Below, piece by piece: positions 56,990 to 64,000 of a DNA stretch of 64,000 nt. A model generated the notes under the pieces. It was not told the DNA's origin. It was given only the letters and a program-made list of their open reading frames with translations, and made no database searches. The position numbers and the translations under genes were made by a program. The stretch spans positions 1-64,000 of the forward strand of contig NZ_CP047350.1 of the NCBI RefSeq assembly GCF_011045835.1, given 5' to 3'. Position 1 is the stretch's first letter. The number at the start of each line of letters is the position of its first letter. This DNA is from Proteus terrae subsp. cibarius. Lineage in GTDB: Bacteria; Pseudomonadota; Gammaproteobacteria; Enterobacterales; Enterobacteriaceae.

Positions 56990-58828
56990 CGGGCACTGGC
57001 TGGCAATGTCTAGCAACGGCAGGCATTTCGGCTGAGGGTAAAAGAACTTTCCGCTAAGCGATAGACTGTATGTAAACACAGTATTGCAAGGACGCGGAAC
57101 ATGCCTCATGTGGCGGCCAGGACGGCCAGCCGGGATCGGGATACTGGTCGTTACCAGAGCCACCGACCCGAGCAAACCCTTCTCTATCAGATCGTTGACG
57201 AGTATTACCCGGCATTCGCTGCGCTTATGGCAGAGCAGGGAAAGGAATTGCCGGGCTATGTGCAACGGGAATTTGAAGAATTTCTCCAATGCGGGCGGCT
57301 GGAGCATGGCTTTCTACGGGTTCGCTGCGAGTCTTGCCACGCCGAGCACCTGGTCGCTTTCAGCTGTAAGCGTCGCGGTTTCTGCCCGAGCTGTGGGGCG
57401 CGGCGGATGGCCGAAAGTGCCGCCTTGCTGGTTGATGAAGTACTGCCTGAACAACCCATGCGTCAGTGGGTGTTGAGCTTCCCGTTTCAGCTGCGTTTCC
57501 TGTTTGCCAGCCGGCCCGAGATCATGGGGTGGGTGCTGGGCATCGTTTACCGCGTCATTGCCACGCACCTGGTCAAGAAAGCGGGCCATACCCACCAAGT
57601 GGCCAAGACGGGCGCGGTCACCCTGATCCAGCGTTTTGGATCGGCGCTCAATCTGAATGTTCACTTCCACATGCTGTTTCTCGACGGTGTGTATGTCGAG
57701 CAATCCCACGGCTCAGCGCGTTTCCGCTGGGTCAAGGCGCCGACCAGCCCAGAGCTCACCCAGCTGACGCACACCATCGCCCACCGGGTGGGTCGCTATC
57801 TGGAACGGCAAGGCCTGCTGGAACGGGATGTCGAAAACAGCTATCTGGCCTCGGATGCGGTGGATGACGACCCGATGACACCCCTGCTGGGGCACTCGAT
57901 CACTTACCGTATCGCTGTCGGTTCACAGGCGGGGCGAAAGGTGTTCACTTTGCAAACTCTGCCGACCAGTGGTGATCCGTTCGGTGACGGGATTGGCAAG
58001 GTAGCCGGGTCCAGCCTGCACGCCGGCGTGGCGGCCAGGGCCGATGAACGCAAGAAGCTCGAACGGCTGTGCCGGTACATCAGCCGCCCGGCGGTATCCG
58101 AGAAGCGGCTGTCGTTAACACGAGGCGGCAACGTGCGCTACCAGCTCAAGACGCCGTACCGGGACGGCACCACGCACGTCATTTTCGAACCATTGGATTT
58201 CATTGCAAGGCTGGCCGCCCTGGTACCGAAGCCCAGAGTCAACCTAACCCGCTTCCACGGGGTGTTCGCACCCAACAGTCGGCACCGGGCGTTGGTCACG
58301 CCGGCAAAACGGGGCAGGGGCAACAAGGTCAGGGTGGCTGATGAACCGGCAACACCAGCACAACGGCGAGCGTCGATGACATGGGCGCAACGGCTCAAGC
58401 GTGTTTTCAATATCGACATCGAGACCTGCAGCGGCTGCGGCGGCGCCATGAAAGTCATCGCCTGCATTGAAGACCCTATAGTGATCAAGCAGATCCTTGA
58501 TCACCTGAAGCACAAAGCCGAAACCAGCGGGACCAGGGCGTTACCCGAAAGCCGGGCGCCACCGGCTGAGCTGCTCCTGGGTCTGTTTGACTGACGAGCC
58601 TGAAGGCCAACGATACCAATCAAAATGCTGCGTTCACAGCGCCGCGGCAGGGATCCGCCGTGCTGGTTGTCGGAAAAGGAGCCGCTAGTGGGAAAGAGGA
58701 GGGTAAATTTTCAGCGTTGCTGGCTCCCCGTCAGCCGGATTGGGTTGCATCGCAGGGGTGTCGAAAGAGTCAACTGCGGTCCAAAGCTGTTGGACTTGGG
58801 TGAAAAGGGCGTTTATTCTTCCTATACG
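56982..58828 (+). mobile_element. ISCR2 copy E, complete
   Basis: Type I 5' and type alpha 3', the same as copy A. Left end GGGAGTGACGGGC overlaps the guaA stop. Confidence 0.93.
57101..58594 (+). CDS. rcr2: ISCR2 rolling-circle transposase
   Basis: 497 aa, identical in reading to the copy at 46486. Intact. Confidence 0.95.
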   Translation: MPHVAARTASRDRDTGRYQSHRPEQTLLYQIVDEYYPAFAALMAEQGKELPGYVQREFEEFLQCGRLEHGFLRVRCESCHAEHLVAFSCKRRGFCPSCGARRMAESAALLVDEVLPEQPMRQWVLSFPFQLRFLFASRPEIMGWVLGIVYRVIATHLVKKAGHTHQVAKTGAVTLIQRFGSALNLNVHFHMLFLDGVYVEQSHGSARFRWVKAPTSPELTQLTHTIAHRVGRYLERQGLLERDVENSYLASDAVDDDPMTPLLGHSITYRIAVGSQAGRKVFTLQTLPTSGDPFGDGIGKVAGSSLHAGVAARADERKKLERLCRYISRPAVSEKRLSLTRGGNVRYQLKTPYRDGTTHVIFEPLDFIARLAALVPKPRVNLTRFHGVFAPNSRHRALVTPAKRGRGNKVRVADEPATPAQRRASMTWAQRLKRVFNIDIETCSGCGGAMKVIACIEDPIVIKQILDHLKHKAETSGTRALPESRAPPAELLLGLFD

Positions 58829-58926
58829 TCAGCCGGATTGGGTTGCATCGCAGGGGTGTCGAAAGAGTCAACTGCGGTCCAAAGCTGTTGGACTTGGGTG
58901 AAAAGGGCGTTTATTCTTCCTATACG
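58731..58926 (+). repeat. 98-bp tandem duplication of the ISCR2 oriIS end
   Basis: 58731-58828 is repeated without change at 58829-58926, so copy E ends in two successive oriIS sequences, each ending ATTCTTCCTATACG. Confidence 0.93.
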
Positions 58927-58928
58927 TC

Positions 58929-59060
58929 ACAAAACTTTATGAAGATTACGCAGTCGCTTCCTATTCTGATAACATCCAAAGAAATATCATCAACAGCATT
59001 GAAAACTTTTGGGAACGAGGCGCTATTGCCCAAAATAATGACGAAAGTGATGATGAATAA
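58929..59060 (+). pseudogene. 3' fragment of an unknown gene
   Basis: C-terminal 43 residues (TKLYEDYAVASYSDNI and ending NNDESDDE) directly after the ISCR2 end. AT-rich; family unknown. Confidence 0.45.
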
Positions 59061-59191
59061 CACTCATCGTATTGTCCTTGTTATTCAAGGCTCACAATAG
59101 CCGAACTATTATTTCAATCGCAAGCATATAAAGCGCATCAATATCCCTGCGATTGAATAATATATACGTGAGTGATGTTATTCAACGCTGA

Positions 59192-60814
59192 TTAAAATTT
59201 GGGTTGAAAAGGATACTTTATCCAGCCATTTTCTGCCCTATGTAACTGTGACTCTATGCCGATATTAGATAGAAAAGTCGCATCATGTGAAATGATGATT
59301 AATGTGCCTTGATAGTGATTCAGCATTGCTTCTAGTGCAGAGAGTGATTCAAGATCCAAATGGTTACTAGGCTCATCAAGCAGTAATAGCCCTGACGGCG
59401 TCTGATCATACAATATCATCGCTAATGCCGCTTTTAACTTCTCTCCCCCACTTAAATATTGGCTCTCTCTTTCAATATGAGATGCTGTTAATCCCAATTG
59501 CGCCAATTGCATACGCAACTGTGAAATCTCATCTTTTGTTCTTCCTTGTGATATTTGCTCAAGAACGGATTGTTGCGGATTTAAGATCGTTAAATGTTGA
59601 TCTAAATAGGCTGTTTTTACATAATGAGTCGCCTGACCACTTTCGGGGGATAAACTACCGGCGATCACCTTTAATAATAATGTTTTACCGATTCCATTAT
59701 CACCGACAATGGCAATTCGCTCGCCCGAGCGAATCACTTGATTCAAGGCTTCCAAATCTGAGGGCATAAAGGGAAGCTGAATATTCTCAAGCTTAACCGC
59801 AATATCAGGTTGATTAGTTAATGCCGGAATCTGATGCAGATGAATGCTTGTGGCAGTATCCAGATTTGCCCTTGCAGAATCAATGCGAGATTGCCCCTCT
59901 TTTTGAATCCGATCGAGTTTTTGTTGCGTTTTACCACTCGTTAGATCACTTCTATTTTTCTGAGCATCCATCAAAATTTTGGCCTGATTCTGATTGCCGC
60001 GAGCTTTATTAGCAGCACTCGTGCGTTTTTGCTGTCTCTCAATTTGCTGCTGAATCACAGCTTGACGTTGCTTCTCTTGGGATTTAACAGAATTTAAAAT
60101 TTCAACGGCTCTCTCGGCAGCTTCTGCTTTATAGATGCGATATTCTTCATAACTACCGGTAAACCATTCAAGCCCACTCGGCGTTAATTCCACAATATTA
60201 GTTAATTGGTTAAGGAAAAAGCGATCATGAGAGATCAAAATAATTGTCCCCGTCCACAACTGCATTAAATCCCACAACTTCTCTTTTTGAGAATGATCAA
60301 GATGATTGCTTGGCTCATCTAAAATCAAAATCTCTTTTTGCGAAAGAAATGCAACTGCAATACGAATACGCATCTGCTCCCCACCACTTAATATCATCGC
60401 CGGGGAATCAAGTAATAAATTTGGAAGACCGAGTTTTGCTAATAATGATAGCGCTTCAGTTTCAATCGCCCACTGGTCTCCAACAATTGCAAAATCTTCC
60501 TCAAGAACTGAGCCTTGCTCAATTCTGCGTAATGCCGCCATCACATGATCAATACCCAATAGTTCAGCAACCGTAGTCTCTTCTGAAATCACATAATGTT
60601 GCGAGAGATAAAAAACATGGTCACTATTGAGAATAGTGCCTGATGTGGGTAATAAAATACCCGCACATAATTGCGCCAATACTGTTTTACCGACACCATT
60701 ACGCCCAATCAACGCTGTGATTTTTGCAGTAAAAGTACCTGATAAATCAGAAAAAAGTGTCTCGCCATTATTCTGTTTAAAAGAGACGGATTGAAGCTGT
60801 AAGAAATTTGCCAT
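59192..60814 (-). CDS. ABC-F ATPase (possible ribosome protection protein)
   Basis: 540 aa with two nucleotide-binding domains and no membrane segments. First: Walker A GRNGVGKT, LSGGEQMR, ILILDEPSNHLD. Second: GDNGIGKT, LSGGEKLK, LLLLDEPSNHLD. The interdomain linker is long and rich in Gln/Lys/Arg (QQIERQQKRTSAANKARGNQ), the part that contacts the peptidyl-transferase centre in ABC-F proteins. Known resistance ABC-Fs act on lincosamides, macrolides, phenicols or oxazolidinones. Being carried alone between ISCR2 copies makes a resistance role plausible; I cannot match it to a named gene. Confidence 0.85.
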   Translation of the reverse strand: MANFLQLQSVSFKQNNGETLFSDLSGTFTAKITALIGRNGVGKTVLAQLCAGILLPTSGTILNSDHVFYLSQHYVISEETTVAELLGIDHVMAALRRIEQGSVLEEDFAIVGDQWAIETEALSLLAKLGLPNLLLDSPAMILSGGEQMRIRIAVAFLSQKEILILDEPSNHLDHSQKEKLWDLMQLWTGTIILISHDRFFLNQLTNIVELTPSGLEWFTGSYEEYRIYKAEAAERAVEILNSVKSQEKQRQAVIQQQIERQQKRTSAANKARGNQNQAKILMDAQKNRSDLTSGKTQQKLDRIQKEGQSRIDSARANLDTATSIHLHQIPALTNQPDIAVKLENIQLPFMPSDLEALNQVIRSGERIAIVGDNGIGKTLLLKVIAGSLSPESGQATHYVKTAYLDQHLTILNPQQSVLEQISQGRTKDEISQLRMQLAQLGLTASHIERESQYLSGGEKLKAALAMILYDQTPSGLLLLDEPSNHLDLESLSALEAMLNHYQGTLIIISHDATFLSNIGIESQLHRAENGWIKYPFQPKF

Positions 60815-61317
60815 AAAGCACTCCTTGAGATAGATGATTATTCATAGTTATATTCATATATTAAAAAAGTTACTTATTCATGCAAAAGCCTCATCAAAAC
60901 ACCGGAGTTGTGTGCCATCTATGGTACGACAATCATCTTATAAATTCAATTTCGTCATCATTTCAGCTTAAGAAACTCCTGAAGAACTCCTGAAGACTCT
61001 ATATTGCTGGCACGAGATTTTCAAAATCGTGCAAGTATTCGATCCAGCTTTTAATCAACTCTTGATAATATCCAACTAAGTGTCCTTAAAACAGATTTCA
61101 CCACATAACTGCTTCAATCTTAAAATGGACCAAGACTCTTACTACAGTCATTACAGTCATTTGGGCTTATGAAGAGTTATGAAGACTTGTACTGCTGGCG
61201 CGTGATCGTGAAAAGAATGCAAGCATTCGACCCAGCCATGATTCAGCAGATATTATGTTGTCAGATTTTTTAAACCGCTTTGACAATAAATCTGAATATT
61301 AAAACATTGAGACAATA
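60815..61317. other. Non-coding region with an imperfect repeat
   Basis: No gene. Upstream region of the ABC-F gene. Two diverged copies of about 70 bp (about 60971-61055 and 61170-61245) share CTGAAGA/ATGAAGA...GCTGGC[A/G]CG...GCAAG[T/C]ATTCGA[T/C]CCAGC. Confidence 0.55.
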
Positions 61318-61350
61318 AAAAAAGTGGGTATAGATATATACCCACTTTAA
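61317..61350. terminator. Bidirectional terminator after the BCCT fragment
   Basis: AAAGTGGGTATA-GATA-TATACCCACTTT with A and T runs on both sides. Confidence 0.75.
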
Positions 61351-61399
61351 ACGCTATTCTCAGAGAACACTCAGAAAATGTTCAGAGATTGACGGCTGA

Positions 61400-62148
61400 T
61401 TAATCATTCGGATTAGAACCGACATCATAGTCAGAGCGCATCTCATAGTTTTGAATGAAGTAATGGTGACTTGTATATTGGTCAACAATGTCATTCATGA
61501 TGTTCTCTTTGGTATAACCCATGATGTCATAACCTTTACTACCATCATCAAGATAAACTTCTGCACGGAAATATTTCTGATCTTCCTGCGCGGATTCTTC
61601 ATCTAATAGTGTAAAGCTTGGCTTGAGATAATGCTTCGCTTTAACGCGATAGATAAAGTTCGCATTATCACCATGATCAATCACGATACGAATATCATCA
61701 TCTTTCTCCGTATCAATGGTCACAGCTAAACCTTGCTTCACAAACTCGGCTTTGACATCTTCAAATGCCGGCAATACCACAAGATTCATAAACTTAATGA
61801 CGTTATCACGACGTTGATAGACCGTTACGTTACGAAGACGTTTCTGCCAACCACCTGAATCGCGAGTACTTGGCTGAACATACATATTCGCTTTACTGCG
61901 AATATCAATCTTCCCGATATCCATTCTCAAAGCTTTAAATAATCCATAAATAGAGATCAATATCACAATACTAAATGGGAATGCTGTTGTTGTTGATACT
62001 GCTTGTAAGGTGCCAAGGCCCCCATTTAAGAGTAAAACGATCGCAATCACACCTGTAATTGAACCCCAGAATATGCGCTGCCACAATGGCGTGACTTCTA
62101 CATCTTTCTTACTTGAGAGCATATCCATCACAAGCGCACCTGAGTCCG
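61400..62148 (-). pseudogene. 3' part of a BCCT-family transporter gene (BetT-like)
   Basis: C-terminal part of a betaine/choline/carnitine transporter: the end of the last core helices (ADSGALVMDMLSS, FWGSITGVIAIVLLLNGGL and FPFSIVILISIYGLFKAL) and the long cytoplasmic tail found in BetT-type proteins. The 5' part is lost at the junction near 62148. Confidence 0.82.
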
Positions 62149-62402
62149 CTTATGATCATGTTGGATCAACAGCAGTTGAAGGCTTAGCCGCTAAACCAAT
62201 CATTGATATTGATTTGATTGTAGAAAATCCTGAAGATGAAGCATCTTATCTTCTAGCTTTGGAAGCATTGGGTTATGAGCTGACGATTCGTGAACCATCG
62301 TGGTATCAGCATCGTATGCTGAAATTGCACCATCCTATGGTGAATTTGCATGTATTTGGTAAGGATTGTCCTGAATATTATCGCCACTTGCATACGCCGT
62401 AA
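62149..62402 (+). pseudogene. 3' part of a GrpB-family gene (UPF0157)
   Basis: YDHVGSTAVEGLAAKPIIDIDL is the GrpB/UPF0157 signature, ending YRHLHTP. The first third of the gene is missing; it is joined head to head to the BCCT fragment, which runs on the other strand. Confidence 0.8.
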
Positions 62403-62538
62403 AATGGCGCATTTATCCGCTCAAAATAAATTTTTTTACAAGAAATTTCTGAGCATGGTATTTTTGATGGTATTGTGAATATGCTTCTTTGTAACTGTTT
62501 GAAAATAAATAGAAATATGCACTCATTTACAATCGAGT

Positions 62539-64000
62539 GGGAGTGACTGGCACTCACAGGCAATGTCTGGCACTGGCTGGCATCACAGCTGAGACTTCAA
62601 TATCTCGCAGCTGAGCGATAAACTGTATAAAAACACAGTATCGCAAGGATGCGGATCATGCCCCAAGTGGCGGCCAGGATGGCCAGCCGGGACGAGAACA
62701 CTGGTCGTTACCAGCGTCACCGGCCCGAGCAAACCCTGCTCTATCGGATCGTCGAAGAATACTACCCGACGTTCGCTGCCCATTTGGCGGCGCAGGGCAG
62801 GGAACTGCCCGGTTATGTGCAACGCGAGTTTGACGCCTACCTCAAATGCGGCCGTCTCGAACACGGCTTTCTGCGGGTGCGTTGTGAGTCGTGTCACGCT
62901 GAGCACCTGGTTGCGTTCAGCTGCAAACGTCGGGGCTTCTGTCCTAGTTGTGGCGCACGGCGTATGGCCGAAAGCGCCGCGCTACTGGTCGATGAGGTTC
63001 TGCCCGTACAGCCCATGCGCCAATGGGTACTCAGCTTTCCCTTTCAATTGCGCTTTCTGTTCGCCAGCCGGCCGGAGGTCATGGGCCGGGTGTTGGGCAT
63101 CGTTTACCGCGTCATCGCCACGCATCTGGTCAAGAAAGCGGGCTATACCCACCAAGCGGCCAAGACCGGTGCCGTCACCCTGATCCAGCGCTTCGGCAGT
63201 GCACTGAACCTCAACATTCACTTTCACATGCTGTTCCTCGATGGCGTGTACGTTGAGCGTCCCAATGGAACAGCCCGGTTCCTCTGGGTCAGGGCGCCGA
63301 CCAGCGCCGAACTCACCCAACTGGCGCACACCATCGCCCATCGGGTCGGCCGCTATTTGGAGCGGCAAGGCCTACTGGAGCGGGATGCTGAAAACAGTTA
63401 CCTGGCCTTGGATGCGGTGGATGAAGATGCGATGACTCCACTGCTGGGGCATTCCATCACGTATCGCATCGCCGTGGGGCCACAGGCAGGGCGCAAGGTG
63501 TTCACCCTGCAGACACTGCCCGCCTGCGACCCGGAAGATCAGTTTGGTGACATGCCCGGTAAGGTTGCCGGTTTCTCGCTACATGCCGGCGTAGCGGCCA
63601 AGGCCCATGAGCGCAGCAAACTCGAACGGCTGTGCCACTACATCAGCCGCCCGGCGGTATCCGAGAAGCGGCTGTCGTTAACACGAGGCGGCAACGTGCG
63701 CTACCAGCTCAAGACGCCGTACCGGGACGGCACCACGCACGTCATTTTCGAACCATTGGATTTCATTGCAAGGCTGGCCGCCCTGGTACCGAAGCCCAGA
63801 GTCAACCTAACCCGCTTCCACGGGGTGTTCGCACCCAACAGTCGGCACCGGGCGTTGGTCACGCCGGCAAAACGGGGCAGGGGCAACAAGGTCAGGGTGG
63901 CTGATGAACCGGCAACACCAGCACAACGGCGAGCGTCGATGACATGGGCGCAACGGCTCAAGCGTGTTTTCAATATCGACATCGAGACCTGCAGCGGCTG
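62539..64000 (+). mobile_element. ISCR2 copy F, hybrid, cut by the window end
   Basis: Same 5' type II sequence as copy D (left end GGGAGTGACTGGCACTCACAGG) and the same change to type A sequence in the last third; the transposase gene runs past 64000. Confidence 0.92.
62658..64000 (+). CDS. ISCR2-type transposase, hybrid, partial at window end
   Basis: Starts MPQVAARMASRDEN and is identical in reading to the copy at 51971 over the 447 codons visible. The C-terminal 50 residues lie outside the window. Confidence 0.93.
   Translation, partial: MPQVAARMASRDENTGRYQRHRPEQTLLYRIVEEYYPTFAAHLAAQGRELPGYVQREFDAYLKCGRLEHGFLRVRCESCHAEHLVAFSCKRRGFCPSCGARRMAESAALLVDEVLPVQPMRQWVLSFPFQLRFLFASRPEVMGRVLGIVYRVIATHLVKKAGYTHQAAKTGAVTLIQRFGSALNLNIHFHMLFLDGVYVERPNGTARFLWVRAPTSAELTQLAHTIAHRVGRYLERQGLLERDAENSYLALDAVDEDAMTPLLGHSITYRIAVGPQAGRKVFTLQTLPACDPEDQFGDMPGKVAGFSLHAGVAAKAHERSKLERLCHYISRPAVSEKRLSLTRGGNVRYQLKTPYRDGTTHVIFEPLDFIARLAALVPKPRVNLTRFHGVFAPNSRHRALVTPAKRGRGNKVRVADEPATPAQRRASMTWAQRLKRVFNIDIETCSG

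Overview
The window is a multiresistance plasmid segment, most likely from an Enterobacterales host such as a member of the Proteus/Providencia group or a relative. Three blocks can be separated.

(1) 1-24895 is the replication and accessory part of an IncA/C (IncC)-type backbone. It starts with a RepA-type initiator and an iteron/DnaA-box origin. Gene clusters follow for a PAPS-reductase-family enzyme, a membrane-anchored Cas4-like nuclease, an S49 peptidase with a DsbA-like oxidoreductase and a lipoprotein, a thermonuclease, an HU protein, a HigBA-like toxin-antitoxin pair, a ParB-like DNA-binding protein, and an AAA+ ATPase with DUF1257 and DUF2997 partners. Two dispersed DNA signals run through this block: an 18-bp parS-like palindrome (six copies) and a TTTACAG...CTGTAAA operator-like element (six copies, each upstream of a gene).

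(2) 24896-29755 is an IncN/pKM101-like conjugation remnant: a truncated virB8, virB9, virB10, virB11, the nuc nuclease and a broken arsR-like gene. The IncC/IncN junction lies inside two genes and has no insertion sequence.

(3) 29756-64000 is a resistance mosaic. Inverted IS26 copies, one carrying an IS5-family insertion, flank aph(3')-Ia. Next come a Tn2 right-end remnant, aac(3)-II and tmrB, a tRNA-Leu(UAA) split by a group I intron, a DUF3883 gene, ISCfr1-like and blaTEM-1. The end of Tn5393 with strB-strA and a Tn3-family IS follow. The last 18 kb is a chain of ISCR2 (ISVsa3)-type rolling-circle elements. The DNA between them looks drawn from different phyla: a Bacteroidota-like DHFR plus topB fragment; a Bacillota-like erm with a leader-peptide ORF; a Bacteroidota-like fabF' - NTF2 - tet(X) - macrolide-esterase-like segment ending in a guaA fragment; and a gammaproteobacterial-like piece with an ABC-F ATPase, a BCCT transporter fragment and a GrpB fragment.

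Together the cargo predicts resistance to kanamycin, gentamicin-type aminoglycosides, streptomycin, penicillins, tetracyclines including tigecycline, and macrolides, possibly also to trimethoprim and to the unknown target of the ABC-F protein. The ISCR2 copies are mosaics of two 5' types and two 3' types, which points to repeated homologous recombination as the assembly mechanism. The last ISCR2 copy runs off the window end. All calls are from reading the sequence; no database search was possible.
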